NCBI RefSeq assembly: GCF_004114955.1
Contig: NZ_CP030053.1
Span: 1,798,001-1,862,000, forward strand
Length of the DNA: 64,000 nt
From: Bradyrhizobium guangzhouense
GTDB taxonomy: Bacteria > Pseudomonadota > Alphaproteobacteria > Rhizobiales > Xanthobacteraceae
Direction of reading: 5' to 3'
The notes under the pieces are model-generated. The model did no database searches, was not told where the DNA came from, and worked only from the letters and a program-made list of their open reading frames with translations. The translations under genes and the position numbers were made by a program. Below are positions 36,776 to 46,277 of the stretch, piece after piece (the first letter of the stretch is position 1; the number at the start of each line of letters is the position of its first letter).

Positions 36776-36882
36776 GTCATTCCGGGGCGCGCCCCCCTTG
36801 GGCGCGAGCCCGGAATCCATTCATCCACCGTCGCTGCGGCCCGATGGATTCCGGGCTCGCGCTGCGCGCGCCCCGGAATGAC
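36776..36882. repeat. Palindromic intergenic repeat, family B (copy 3)
   Basis: This 107-bp element has ends GTCATTCCGGGGCGCG and CGCGCCCCGGAATGAC and inner AGCCCGGAATCCATTCATCC / CGATGGATTCCGGGCT. It lies 12 bp beyond the last gene of the polyamine transporter operon and may serve as its transcript end. Confidence 0.82.
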
Positions 36883-36894
36883 AGCGGAGGGTGG

Positions 36895-37722
36895 TTAAGT
36901 GCCCTCGCCCTTCAGCCGCTCGTTGCGCCGACGCAAGCCCTCCAGCGTGGCGAGCAGGATCACCGAGACCGTCGTCAGGATCACCGCGGCGGCCGTGATG
37001 GTCGGGCTGATGTTCTCGCGGATGCCGCTGAACATTTCGCGCGGCAGGGTGCGTTGCTCGGGCCCCGCCATGAACAGCACGATCACGACCTCGTCGAAGC
37101 TGGTCGCGAAGGCGAACAGGGCGCCCGACGCGAGGCCCGGCAGGATCAGCGGCAGGATCACACGGCGGAACGCCTCGAGCGGCGAGGCGCCGAGCGAGGC
37201 GGCGGCGCGGGCGAGGTTGGTGTCGAAGCTTTGCAGCGTCGCGCCGACGGTGATCACCACAAAGGGCGTCGCGAGCGCAGTGTGAGCCAGGATCAGGCCG
37301 AGATAGCTGCCGGTGAGGCCAATCGGCGCGAAGAAGAAATAGAGACCGACTGCGGTGATCACGCCGGGCACCACCACCGGCGATAGCACGAACGCCAGCA
37401 CCAGCGGCTTGAACCGGCTCTTCCACTGCGCGAGCCCAAGGGCGGCCAGCGTGCCCAGAACCATGGACAGCAGCGTCGAGGCCACGCCGATGATCATGCT
37501 GTTCTTCAGCGCATTCATCCAGCGCGGTGAACTGATGAAGTCGTTGTACCAGCGGAACGAGAATCCCGGCAGCGGATAGGTGAGATAGGAGCCCGAGCTG
37601 AAGGACAGCGGCATGATCGCCAGGATCGGCGCGATCAGGAAGATGAACACCAGGGTCGAGATGACGATGGTTCCGATCCACGCGATGCGCTGGCTGGGCG
37701 TGCGGAGGGAGGCGTCGCTCAA
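36895..37722 (-). CDS. Polyamine-type ABC transporter permease (PotC-like)
   Basis: This 275-residue inner-membrane permease has about six helices. The cytoplasmic EAA loop is AAASLGASPLEAFRRVILPL. The start is a TTG at 37722 that overlaps the TGA of the upstream permease (TTGA), with GGGAGGG eight bases before it, indicating coupling. No ATG fits. It is the last gene of a four-gene operon (ATPase, binding protein, permease, permease). Confidence 0.88.
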   Translation of the reverse strand: MSDASLRTPSQRIAWIGTIVISTLVFIFLIAPILAIMPLSFSSGSYLTYPLPGFSFRWYNDFISSPRWMNALKNSMIIGVASTLLSMVLGTLAALGLAQWKSRFKPLVLAFVLSPVVVPGVITAVGLYFFFAPIGLTGSYLGLILAHTALATPFVVITVGATLQSFDTNLARAAASLGASPLEAFRRVILPLILPGLASGALFAFATSFDEVVIVLFMAGPEQRTLPREMFSGIRENISPTITAAAVILTTVSVILLATLEGLRRRNERLKGEGT

Positions 37723-38981
37723 TTCTTCATCCCTCCCGTCACCTGCTGGCCCTGCACCAGCTTGCCATAGACCAGCGCGAGCAGCACGGTGGCGAGCAGC
37801 AGCACCGCTCCCAGCGCCGAAGCGAGGCCCCAATTGGCGGTTTCGGTGGTGTAGAGCGCGATGAAATAGCTGATCATCTGGTCGGCGGCGCCGCCGACCA
37901 GGGCCGGTGTGATGTAGTAGCCGAGCGCCAGGATGAAGACGAGCAGGCTTCCCGCGCCGATGCCGGGCAGGGTTTGCGGGAGATAGACCCTCAAGAAAGC
38001 GGTGACGGGCGCTGCGCCGAGCGAGGCGGCGGCGCGCATGTAGGCCGGCGAGATCGCCTTCATGCTGCTGTACAGCGGCAGGATCATGAACGGCAGCAGC
38101 ACGTGGGTCATCGCCACGCAAACACCGAAGCGGTTGTAGATCAGGCGCAGGGGCTCGTCGATGATGCCGAGCCAGCGCAGGCTGTCGTTGACGACGCCCT
38201 TGCTTTGCAACAGCACGATCCAGGCGCAGGTTCGGACCAGAAGCGAGGTCCAGAACGGCAGCAGCACGAAGATCATCAGGAGGTTCGACCGGCCCGGCGG
38301 CAGCGTTGCCAGCAAATAGGCGACCGGAAAGCCGAGGATCAGGCAGAGCACCGTGACACCGAGGCTAATCAGGAACGTGCGCGCGAAAACCTCGCGATAG
38401 ATGGCCTGATCCGGCGGGGCTGCGACGATCGCGCCGTCCGCGTTCCTGACAAGGTCGAGCGCTCCCAGAAGATAGAAGCCGGTGACCGGACCGCTGGCAT
38501 CCCTGATCGTCGTCCAGGTCGCGCGTTCGCGCCATGCCGGGTTGATCTTGCCCAGCGCTTCTTTTGCGGTGCCGGGCTCGGGCATCGCCTTGAGATTGCG
38601 CGCGGTGCTGATCAGGATGGTGCGAAAGCCGTTCAGCGCGTAATTGAGCCGCTTGGCGGCGATCGCAATGGTGCCGGCGGCGCGCGCTGCCTGGAGGTCG
38701 CCTGCCAGGGCCGCATAGGTCTTCTCGTCCGGCAGATCCTTGCCGTCCCAGCCGGCGAGAGACGCGACGGTTTGCGGCAGAACCTGGCGCACCTCGCGGT
38801 CATCGACCGCGTGCCACAGCATGCCTGCGATGGGCCCGGCGAAGGTGAACAGCAGAAACAGCAGCAGCGGCCCGACCAGCGCGAACGCCTTGAGCTGGCG
38901 CGCGCGCTCCGCCCGTTTCAGGCGGCGCTTGAGCGGCACGCTGGTCTTCGCATCGGCGTCAGTCAGGGACGCTGCTGTCAT
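37719..38981 (-). CDS. Polyamine-type ABC transporter permease (PotB-like)
   Basis: This 420-residue permease is longer than E. coli PotB because of an about 130-residue periplasmic insertion between the first and second helices (rich in Ala, Lys and Asp). After it come five helices and the EAA loop AAASLGAAPVTAFLRVYLPQ. It forms the channel with the PotC-like protein. The operon follows the usual A-D-B-C type order of Bradyrhizobium polyamine/opine importers. The substrate is inferred. Confidence 0.88.
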   Translation of the reverse strand: MTAASLTDADAKTSVPLKRRLKRAERARQLKAFALVGPLLLFLLFTFAGPIAGMLWHAVDDREVRQVLPQTVASLAGWDGKDLPDEKTYAALAGDLQAARAAGTIAIAAKRLNYALNGFRTILISTARNLKAMPEPGTAKEALGKINPAWRERATWTTIRDASGPVTGFYLLGALDLVRNADGAIVAAPPDQAIYREVFARTFLISLGVTVLCLILGFPVAYLLATLPPGRSNLLMIFVLLPFWTSLLVRTCAWIVLLQSKGVVNDSLRWLGIIDEPLRLIYNRFGVCVAMTHVLLPFMILPLYSSMKAISPAYMRAAASLGAAPVTAFLRVYLPQTLPGIGAGSLLVFILALGYYITPALVGGAADQMISYFIALYTTETANWGLASALGAVLLLATVLLALVYGKLVQGQQVTGGMKN

Positions 38982-39049
38982 CGCGGGATCAATTCAAGCA
39001 AAAGGCACGGCGAAGGGGCGCGCCCCTCCGCCTCTGCGGTACGGTCGTG

Positions 39050-40099
39050 TTATTTCGCGGCCCATTTGTTGAAGCGTTCGGTCAGCTTGTCGATGTTCTC
39101 GAGCCAGAAGGGCACGTTGATCTCGACCGCGTTCTTGATGTTGTCAGGCGCGGTCGGCAGATCCTTCAGCACGGCCGGCTGGATCATGGCGGCGGCGTCC
39201 TTGTTGGAGGTGCCGTAGGCAATGTTCTCCGACAGCTTGGACTGGTTCTCAGCCTTGCCCGCGAAGTCCAGGAACTTGTAGGCGGCGTCCTTGTTCGGGC
39301 TGCCCTTCAGGATGACCCAGCTGTCGAGCGTGAACAGCGCGCCGTCCCACACCATGCCGAAGTTCTTCTTCTCGTTCTTGTTCGCGGTGTCGATGCGCCC
39401 ATTGTAGACCGAGGTCATCGCCACTTCGCCGGACGCGAGCAATTGCGGCGGCTGGGCGCCGGCCTTCCACCAGACGAGGTCGCCCTTGATGGTGTCGAGC
39501 TTCTTGAAGGCGCGATCGACGCCCTCGTCGGTCGCCAGCACCTTGTAGACGTCCTGCGGCGGGACGCCGTCGGCCATGAGGGCGATCTCGAGCGTGGTCT
39601 TCGGGCCCTGGCGCAAGGCGCGCTTGCCCGGAAACTTCTTGGTGTCGAAGAAGTCGGCCCATCCCTTGGGTGCTTCCTTCAGCTTGTCCTTGTCGTAGCC
39701 GAGCACGAAATCATAGAGGATGGCGCCGACGCCGCAGGGATTGACGGACGGCTTGATATAGGCGCCCTCGCCGCCGATCTTGGAATAGTCCAGCTTCTCG
39801 TACAGGCCTTCTTCGCAGCCGACCGCGAGCTCGTCGCTCTCGACCTGGACGACGTCCCAGGTGGCGGCGCCACCCTGCACCTTGGCGCGCAACACGCCGA
39901 CACCGCCGTCCCAGGACTCGTCGTTCATGGCAACGCCCGATGCCTTCTTGAACGGCTCGAAATAAACCTTCTTCTGCGCATCCTGATACGCGCCGCCCCA
40001 CGACACGACGGTGAGGTCACGCGCCTGCGCTGATGTGGCCAACGCCGCGCTGGCGCCGAGCGCCGCGATGAAACCCAGAGCAATCTTGCGCTTCAGCAT
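39050..40099 (-). CDS. Polyamine-type ABC transporter substrate-binding protein (PotD/PotF-like)
   Basis: This 349-residue protein starts MLKRKIALGFIAALGAS with AAGGA upstream and a signal peptide ending SAQA. LTVVSWGGAYQDAQKKVYFEP is followed by DVVQVESDELAVGCEEGLYE and KAGAQPPQLLASGEVAMTSV, the extracellular solute-binding family 1 pattern of spermidine/putrescine-like binders. The Trp and Asp/Glu pocket residues expected for amines are present, but specificity is not proven. Confidence 0.9.
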   Translation of the reverse strand: MLKRKIALGFIAALGASAALATSAQARDLTVVSWGGAYQDAQKKVYFEPFKKASGVAMNDESWDGGVGVLRAKVQGGAATWDVVQVESDELAVGCEEGLYEKLDYSKIGGEGAYIKPSVNPCGVGAILYDFVLGYDKDKLKEAPKGWADFFDTKKFPGKRALRQGPKTTLEIALMADGVPPQDVYKVLATDEGVDRAFKKLDTIKGDLVWWKAGAQPPQLLASGEVAMTSVYNGRIDTANKNEKKNFGMVWDGALFTLDSWVILKGSPNKDAAYKFLDFAGKAENQSKLSENIAYGTSNKDAAAMIQPAVLKDLPTAPDNIKNAVEINVPFWLENIDKLTERFNKWAAK

Positions 40100-40151
40100 G
40101 GTCCTTGTTCCTTCTTCAAGTGAGTTGCGTTGAGGTCGATCGATCAATCAA

Positions 40152-41261
40152 TCAAACAGGGTCGAGCGCGAGGCAGTCCTCGGGACGGAAGGTAACGAAG
40201 ACGCTTTCACCGGGGCTCAGGCTGTCATGCGCGCCCGGCTGCAGCTTGACCATGAATTCGCCATTCCCCGCGACATCGAGCACGGCCAGCGCGTGGTCGC
40301 CGAGATAGATGGTATTTTGCACCTTGGCCGGCAGCCGGTTCGGTCCATCGCTGGAAGCGCCGTCCGGGATAATGGCGATCCGCTCCGGCCGCACCGACAG
40401 TGAGGTCGCAGCGCCCGCGCCTGACACGTTGACCGCACGGGCCGTGACGGTGCCGCCACCGGCCAGCGCGACGCGGCAATAGTCCTTGTCTGTTGTCTCG
40501 ACGGTGCCCGAGAGCACGTTGTTCTCGCCGACGAAATTGGCGACGAAGCTGTTCACCGGATGCTCGTAAAGCGCGTCCGGCCTGTCGATCTGCTGCACGA
40601 TGCCGTCGTTGAACACGGCGATGCGGTCCGACATGGTGAGCGCTTCGCTCTGATCGTGGGTGACGTAGACGACGGTGATGCCCATGGTCTCGTGCAGCTG
40701 CTTGATCTCCAGCTGCATCTGCTCGCGCAGCCGCTTGTCCAGCGCGCCGAGCGGCTCGTCCATCAGCACGAGCTGCGGGTTGAACACCAGCGCGCGGGCG
40801 AGTGCCACGCGCTGCTGCTGGCCGCCGGACAGCTGCCCGGGCCGCCGCTGCGCCATGGTTTCCATCTTGATCATCCGCAGCGCCGCCTTGACGCGCTCCT
40901 GCGTTTCCGCCTTGCTGGTCTTGCGGACGGAGAGCGGGAAGGCGACGTTCTCCTCGATCGTCAGGTGCGGAAACAGGGCATAGTTCTGGAACACCATGCC
41001 GATGTCGCGCTTGTGCGGCGGCATGTTCTTGATCGGGCGGTCTGCAATATAAATCTCGCCCTGGGTCGGGACCTCGAAGCCGGCCAGCATCATCAACGTC
41101 GTCGTCTTGCCCGAGCCCGACGGGCCGAGCAGGGTGACGAACTCGCCCTTCCTGATGTCGAGATCGAGGTTCTTCACCACGAGGTGCTCGCCATCATAGG
41201 TCTTCTGGATGCCGGAAAAGCGCACCAGCGCCGGCGCGGATGTGACGATGCCGGCTTCCAT
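40152..41261 (-). CDS. Polyamine-type ABC transporter ATP-binding protein (PotA-like)
   Basis: This 369-residue ATPase has Walker A GPSGSGKTT, Q-loop FQNYALFPHL, signature LSGGQQQRVALARAL, Walker B LVLMDEPLGALD and His-loop VYVTHDQSEAL. A C-terminal TOBE domain (about residues 275-365) follows. The start MEAGIVTSAPALVRF at 41261 has GAGGA upstream; an extension to 41336 lacks family similarity. It is the first gene of the operon that continues to 36895. Confidence 0.92.
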   Translation of the reverse strand: MEAGIVTSAPALVRFSGIQKTYDGEHLVVKNLDLDIRKGEFVTLLGPSGSGKTTTLMMLAGFEVPTQGEIYIADRPIKNMPPHKRDIGMVFQNYALFPHLTIEENVAFPLSVRKTSKAETQERVKAALRMIKMETMAQRRPGQLSGGQQQRVALARALVFNPQLVLMDEPLGALDKRLREQMQLEIKQLHETMGITVVYVTHDQSEALTMSDRIAVFNDGIVQQIDRPDALYEHPVNSFVANFVGENNVLSGTVETTDKDYCRVALAGGGTVTARAVNVSGAGAATSLSVRPERIAIIPDGASSDGPNRLPAKVQNTIYLGDHALAVLDVAGNGEFMVKLQPGAHDSLSPGESVFVTFRPEDCLALDPV

Positions 41262-41395
41262 GATTCCTCGCGATGTCCCCTGCAATACTCTCGGCACCCC
41301 GTTGGAGGTTGCGAGAAACAGCTTAGCATCCTCCAACGAGAATGCCAGCGGCGCAAGCGCTAAGGGGTTGCGCCGATTCCATGCATGACTGCGCG

Positions 41396-42964
41396 CTACA
41401 TTCCCGACAGCTTGGTCACGTACACGTTGAGCGTACCGCCGGCTTCCGCAACCACGCGCAGCGTCTTGGAATCGAAGGCGATGTCGGCCAGCGTGAGGCT
41501 ATCGATCTTTGCCTCGACCTTGAGGCCGTCCTCGCTCTTCTGGTATTCGGCGATCGCGGCCGCGATCTTCTCGCGCGCGTTGGCGGCGATCGGCTTCAGG
41601 TCGAGCGTCGCCTTCTGCACCAGCGCCTGCTGCATCTGCGGCACCACCGCGCGGGCGGCGGCACCGAGCAGCCCGAAGGCCGCCTCGGATTCGACCGCGA
41701 GCTGGATGTCGGCGAGCCGCAGCGTCTGCTGCGCCTCGTCGAGCATCGGCCGGCCCCAGATGTGCACGGTCGCCTCGGCGCCCAAGCCGAGCCAGCTCTT
41801 CTTTTCCTTGGCGCGCACCAGGAGGGAGATCAGCAGGCGATCGCCCGAAGGAATCACGTTGACGCTCTTCACGGTGACCTCGACCGGACCGGAGCCGTCC
41901 TCGGGATAGGTATGGCCGACCAATTGGGCCGCGATCAGCTTGTTGATTTCGGTGAAGGGCACGTCGATGGGCACGCCGATGTTCACGCCGGTGCCGGTCG
42001 GCGGCACGATCGAGATCTTGTCGGGGAACGGGCAGTCCGGCTTGGTCGGGGTCGAGGTCACGCGCGTCTCGGCCTCGAGGCCAAGCAGCAAAGTCACGGC
42101 CTGCGCATCGACGCGCGGCTGCGCCGCGATCGCACGGGTCGGCTTCATCTCGAGCCAGAGCGGCGGCAGTGCGGCCGAGGAGCCGGTGCCCTGCAGCGGG
42201 ATCGAGCGGCAGGCCTTGGCCCATTGCACCCTGGCGTTCTCGCGCAGGCTGGGGTCGTTGCGGATGCGCTCGGCGACGACGTTGAGTTGCTCGTCGACCG
42301 TCTTGTCGATCAGCGGCTTGACCTGCGCCGGCACGTTGACCCTGGCGCCGGCGACGTTGACGTTGGTGTCGCCGAGATTGACCTGCGCGCCGAGATTGGG
42401 TTCGAGATGCCAGGCGGCCGCGAGCTTCGGGCGCGAGGTGACGACGACGCTGCCCTTGATTTCGGCGCTGGCATTCAGGTTCTTGATGTTGATTGCGCCG
42501 ATCCGTTTCGCCGCGTCGCCGCCGAGCACGCTGCCGAGGGCATCGCCGAGTGCGCCGGTGGCCTTCGACGACAGCGAGCCCGTGACGTTCAGCTTGCCGG
42601 TGATCGGCGTCGACAGCGTCAGCACGTCCTTGTCGCCGCTCGCCGACATCGGCCCGCGGGTGGCGGTCCAGCCGATATCGGCGTTCTCAAGGATCTGCGA
42701 GATCGGGTTCTCCGCCTTGCCGGCGAAATTGCGCGGCGAGGCCTTCTCGGCCTGGTCGCGGATGGCCGACAGCGCGATCGCGACGGGGGCGACCACGATC
42801 GAGCTCTTGGAGACAGGCGGCAGCGGCGGCAGTTGCGCGATGGGCGGCGCAATGTTGGTCGCGCGCGGCGACAGCCAGTCCATCACCTTCAGGCTGATGA
42901 AAAACGATGCCGCCAGCACCGCGACGGCGATCAGCACGGTCTTCAAATTCAACGTCAGACGCAT
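41396..42964 (-). CDS. DUF4403 family membrane-anchored protein
   Basis: This 522-residue protein has an N-terminal helix (LNLKTVLIAVAVLAASFFIS) and a large periplasmic part with the DUF4403 pattern. VPAQVKPLIDKTVDEQLNVV, WLEMKPTRAIAAQPRVDA and repeated lipid-binding-like beta segments follow. Such proteins resemble bacterial SMP/tubular lipid-binding folds, which is my inference. GGGGGA lies before the ATG. It has no operon partner. Confidence 0.85.
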   Translation of the reverse strand: MRLTLNLKTVLIAVAVLAASFFISLKVMDWLSPRATNIAPPIAQLPPLPPVSKSSIVVAPVAIALSAIRDQAEKASPRNFAGKAENPISQILENADIGWTATRGPMSASGDKDVLTLSTPITGKLNVTGSLSSKATGALGDALGSVLGGDAAKRIGAINIKNLNASAEIKGSVVVTSRPKLAAAWHLEPNLGAQVNLGDTNVNVAGARVNVPAQVKPLIDKTVDEQLNVVAERIRNDPSLRENARVQWAKACRSIPLQGTGSSAALPPLWLEMKPTRAIAAQPRVDAQAVTLLLGLEAETRVTSTPTKPDCPFPDKISIVPPTGTGVNIGVPIDVPFTEINKLIAAQLVGHTYPEDGSGPVEVTVKSVNVIPSGDRLLISLLVRAKEKKSWLGLGAEATVHIWGRPMLDEAQQTLRLADIQLAVESEAAFGLLGAAARAVVPQMQQALVQKATLDLKPIAANAREKIAAAIAEYQKSEDGLKVEAKIDSLTLADIAFDSKTLRVVAEAGGTLNVYVTKLSGM

Positions 42965-43111
42965 CAATCCCCCAGGCCGCCCAACGGGATTTTACAGGGC
43001 GGGCGAGGAGGGCGCTAGAGCGCACCTGTGGGGTGGAATTGCGGCAAATGGGTTAATTGCCGCGGCCGCGGCGTTGCTCCCTTTGTCGTATCGGCGGCTG
43101 GGCTGCCCAGG

Positions 43112-43765
43112 CTAGCTTGCGCTCTCTTGGGTGCGTCTGGGGCGGCGGACCGCTCTCACACGGCCGCTGTCGCCACCGCCGCAGAACAGCTGGTCGCCGC
43201 CGTCGGATTCCAGCCCCGAGACCATCGTCCCGGCGGGCAGGTCGAGCTGCTCGAGCACCTTGCCGGTGTCGGGATCGATCCGCCTGACGTCGCTGTCATC
43301 GCCTTCCCAGGTGCCATGCCAGAGCTCACCGTCGACCCAGGTCACGCCCGTGACGAAGCGCTTGCTTTCGATGGTGCGGAGGATCTTTCCCGTTTCAGGG
43401 TCGATCTGATGGATCTTGCGCTCGCGATACTGGCCGACCCAGAGCGAGCCTTCGGCCCAGGCCAACCCGGAATCGCCGCCACCGCCCGGTGCGGGAATCG
43501 TGCTCACGACCGCGCCGCTTACCGCATCGATCTTCTGGATGCGATCCTCCGCGATCTGGAACAGGTGCCGGCCGTCGAACGCCGTTCCCGCATGTGCGGC
43601 GACGTCGATTGAGCGTGAGATCTTGCCGCTATCGGGATCGAGGCCGTTCAACTTGCCGCCCGACGCGAACCAGACATGGCTGCCGTCATAGGTGACGCCG
43701 TGCACGGCCTTGATATCGGGGAAAGGGCCGTACTCTCGGATGATCTCGGCGGCTGATCGTTTCAT
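43112..43765 (-). CDS. Beta-propeller protein, glutamine cyclotransferase-like
   Basis: This 217-residue protein has about four repeats of an about 40-residue blade with the pattern D-P-x-T/S-G-K-I (LDPDSGKISRSID, IDPETGKILRTIE, IDPDTGKVLEQLD). Each blade has a Trp-x-G-type strand (LWVGQYRERKI, LWHGTWEGDD). No signal peptide is present. The nearest families are Vgb/glutamine cyclotransferase-like propellers; the catalytic residues of the latter were not identified. It lies 32 bp after the HTH regulator gene, likely in the same transcript. Confidence 0.78.
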   Translation of the reverse strand: MKRSAAEIIREYGPFPDIKAVHGVTYDGSHVWFASGGKLNGLDPDSGKISRSIDVAAHAGTAFDGRHLFQIAEDRIQKIDAVSGAVVSTIPAPGGGGDSGLAWAEGSLWVGQYRERKIHQIDPETGKILRTIESKRFVTGVTWVDGELWHGTWEGDDSDVRRIDPDTGKVLEQLDLPAGTMVSGLESDGGDQLFCGGGDSGRVRAVRRPRRTQESAS

Positions 43766-43797
43766 GGTGTGGTCCCTGTGCGGCGATCGAATGAATC

Positions 43798-45018
43798 TTA
43801 CGCTTTCAGTAGCGGCGAGGGGAGTAACAAGCCTGTCGGGAAACCCGGGACCGGCGGCGTCATCCAGCGACGCGCCCTGCCGTGGCCGAACGACTGCACC
43901 TTGCTCGATCGCGCCAGCTCCTCGAGCGCCCGCTGCACCGTGCGTGCGCTCATTTGAAGCGCGAGCGCGAGCGCAGAGCTCGACCAGGGCTCGCCATCGG
44001 CGAGAATGGCAAGGACGGCGGCGTGCTTCTCCTCGACGGGGCGTGCCAGCACGATGACGTCGCGCGTTTTTCGCGGCGCCAGCTCGAAGCCCTGTTTCGT
44101 AGCGCTGATCTCGGCCAATGGCTTGAGCTGGGTGCGGAGCCGTCCGATCTCGACACGCAGGCGGGCGCGATGCGACTCGTCGGCGTGCCTTGCCTGGAAC
44201 GCGCCCGAGATCAGCGCCTCGCGCGCGACATCTTCGGGCCAGGCCTGCGCCAGCAGACGGGCGAGCGCGAACAGAACGGGGCGCGTTCCCAACGGCACGG
44301 CGACGCCCTGCCGGCGCACGACATGATGAAAGGTGTCGACGACGAGCGCTGTCGAGGTCGCAAGGCGCTCGACCTCGCCGAGCAGGAGCGGGTGCTCGCT
44401 GCCGCGCGCGATCAGCCGGGCGGCCGGCGTATTCAGGATGAGGCTGGCGCTGTCGACCTCGGCCACCAGCGCCGGGATATCGGCCTGTCGCGCCGCGCGG
44501 GCCGCGAGGTCAAGCGCTGTGCGCGCCTCCTTTGATTTGAGCCGCCTGATGGCGATGCCGGCGACCACGAGCTCGCGCACGACCAGGGACGCAGGCGGAA
44601 GCGGGCAGGCGGCGATCTCGGCCAGCGTCCGCTCGGCTTCGTCCACGCGTCCGAGCAGGAGCAGACGGCGCGCCTCGATATGGCCGGCATGGGCGGCATT
44701 GGCGAGATCGCCGTGACTTGCCAGCGTCGCCCGCGCCGCAGCTAACGTCTTCGCCGGCCGGTTCAGGTCGCGCGAGACCAGCGCGATCTCGGCCTCGGCC
44801 ACCACGCATCGCGCTCGCGCGACCGCCTCTCGCGGCCCGAAGGCGCGGGCGGCGCTGCGCAGCAGCGCCTTGGCCTTGGCGAGATCGCCAAGCTGCGCCA
44901 TCGCGATGCCGCGCAGCGCCAGCGAGGGCGCATCGTTGCGCAGGGCGACGCGGTTCAGTGCGCCCAAGGGATCGCCGGCCTCGAGCGCGCGGGCGGCGGC
45001 CGTGATCAGCGACTCCAT
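43798..45018 (-). CDS. Transcriptional regulator with TPR-like N-terminus and C-terminal HTH
   Basis: This 406-residue protein has helical repeats in the first 250 residues (LALRGIAMAQLGDLAKAKAL, then similar Ala-rich pairs). A basic winged region RARLRVEIGRLRTQLKPLAE follows, then a C-terminal helix-turn-helix (SSSALALALQMSARTVQRAL). It reads away from the DUF899 gene with about 100 bp between starts, so it may control that gene and its own transcript. The ligand is unknown. Confidence 0.78.
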   Translation of the reverse strand: MESLITAAARALEAGDPLGALNRVALRNDAPSLALRGIAMAQLGDLAKAKALLRSAARAFGPREAVARARCVVAEAEIALVSRDLNRPAKTLAAARATLASHGDLANAAHAGHIEARRLLLLGRVDEAERTLAEIAACPLPPASLVVRELVVAGIAIRRLKSKEARTALDLAARAARQADIPALVAEVDSASLILNTPAARLIARGSEHPLLLGEVERLATSTALVVDTFHHVVRRQGVAVPLGTRPVLFALARLLAQAWPEDVAREALISGAFQARHADESHRARLRVEIGRLRTQLKPLAEISATKQGFELAPRKTRDVIVLARPVEEKHAAVLAILADGEPWSSSALALALQMSARTVQRALEELARSSKVQSFGHGRARRWMTPPVPGFPTGLLLPSPLLKA

Positions 45019-45120
45019 GAAAATCCCGCCACACTTGTTACTCCCACTGCACGGCCATCCGGTGCCAGAAATCGCTGACGGCCGACAATGTGCGGTGAGC
45101 GAGAGATTTGGAGAACCATC

Positions 45121-45903
45121 ATGACGTCAGCAGACAAAGCAGGGACTAACGGACAGACCGCCATGCTAACACCGCCCGTGGTCTCGCCGCAGGAGTGGGA
45201 GGCAGCCCGTCAGGTCCTGCTGGTGAAGGAGAAGGCACATACCCGCGCCCGCGACGCACTCGCCGCCGAACGCCGGCGCATGCCGTGGATGGAAGTGACC
45301 AAAACCTACGCATTCGAGGTGCCCTCGGGCAAGGCCAGTCTGCTCGATCTGTTCCAGGGCCGGAAGCAGCTCATCCTCTATCGGGCGTTCTTCGAGCCGG
45401 GCGTGTTCGGCTGGCCCGACCATGCCTGCCGCGGCTGCTCCATGGTGGCCGACCAGGTGGCGCATGTGTCGCATTTGAACGCCCGCGACACCACGCTGGT
45501 GTTCGCCTCGCGGGCCCCGCAGGCCGATATCATCAGGCTGAAGGCGCGGATGGGCTGGAACATTCCGTGGGTCACCATCACCGACAGCTTCGATGCCGAT
45601 TTCGGCGTCGACGAATGGCACGGCACCAACGTGTTCTACCGCGACGGCAAGCGGATCTTCCGCACCTATCTGATCAAGAGCCGCGGCGACGAGCAGATGG
45701 GCGGCACCTGGAACTATCTCGACATCACCCCGCTCGGCCGCCAGGAGCCCTGGGAGGATTCGCCTCCCGGCTACCCGAAGAGCCCGACCTACAAATGGTG
45801 GAACTGGAACGACAGCTACGAGGCGGGTGCGGAGCCCGACAAGAAGTGGGTCGAGATCACGGACGCCGGCGAAATCGCGCTCCGCGCACCGGGCGCGCAA
45901 TGA
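45121..45903 (+). CDS. DUF899 domain protein (thioredoxin-like)
   Basis: This 260-residue protein starts MTSADKAGTNGQTAMLTPPV with GGAG upstream. It has the DUF899 pattern: YAFEVPSGKASLLDLFQGRK, FEPGVFGWPDHACRGCSMVA (a Cys-x-x-Cys pair in an unusual sequence) and VFYRDGKRIFRTYLIKSRGD. The fold is thioredoxin-like. Members are uncharacterised. Its stop overlaps the start of the next gene (ATGA), so they are translated together. Confidence 0.88.
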   Translation: MTSADKAGTNGQTAMLTPPVVSPQEWEAARQVLLVKEKAHTRARDALAAERRRMPWMEVTKTYAFEVPSGKASLLDLFQGRKQLILYRAFFEPGVFGWPDHACRGCSMVADQVAHVSHLNARDTTLVFASRAPQADIIRLKARMGWNIPWVTITDSFDADFGVDEWHGTNVFYRDGKRIFRTYLIKSRGDEQMGGTWNYLDITPLGRQEPWEDSPPGYPKSPTYKWWNWNDSYEAGAEPDKKWVEITDAGEIALRAPGAQ

Positions 45904-46172
45904 GCGAGATCTGCTCAGTCAACGCGGCCGCCGATGGCGGTCGCGACGGCCGGGCGGCCGCATCCCGCCTCGCCCGATGGCTGGGTCTTGCGGCCAGCCC
46001 GACCTTCGTGGTCATGGCCGTGCTGACGGCCGTGCTCGGCGGCGGCCCGGCGGACATGCTCTGCTCCGCCGGCCACGGAGGGTCGCTGGGTGGGATGGTG
46101 CCGATGTATCTCCTGATGAGCGCGTTTCATTCAGCGGCGTGGCTGCGGCTGATCTCGCCGCGGCGGGGGTGA
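45900..46172 (+). CDS. Small membrane protein coupled to DUF899
   Basis: This 90-residue protein has two hydrophobic helices (about residues 30-47 and 66-85) joined by ADMLCSAGHGGSLGG. Its ATG overlaps the TGA of the DUF899 gene. The conserved-looking Cys-Ser-Ala-Gly-His loop may bind a metal or cofactor, which is speculative. I do not recognise the family by name. Confidence 0.78.
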   Translation: MSEICSVNAAADGGRDGRAAASRLARWLGLAASPTFVVMAVLTAVLGGGPADMLCSAGHGGSLGGMVPMYLLMSAFHSAAWLRLISPRRG

Positions 46173-46222
46173 GTGCACCTCTTGCCCGTCTCGGGAGGAC
46201 GCACTCACCAGCTCCAAACGAA

Positions 46223-46249
46223 AACGGCCCCGGCATCGCCGGGGCCGTT
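46223..46249. terminator. Bidirectional hairpin terminator
   Basis: AACGGCCCCGGC and GCCGGGGCCGTT form a perfect 12-bp stem with a 3-base loop between convergent genes. On the minus strand the stem continues directly into TTTTCGTTT, a good T tract for the L,D-transpeptidase gene. Confidence 0.85.
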
Positions 46250-46277
46250 CGCATTTCGATCTGTTCCGCACCTCGCG

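Noticed and set aside
43041..43063. GCGGCAA / TTGCCGC hairpin as terminator
   Set aside because: Arms are only 7 bp and no T tract follows on either strand.
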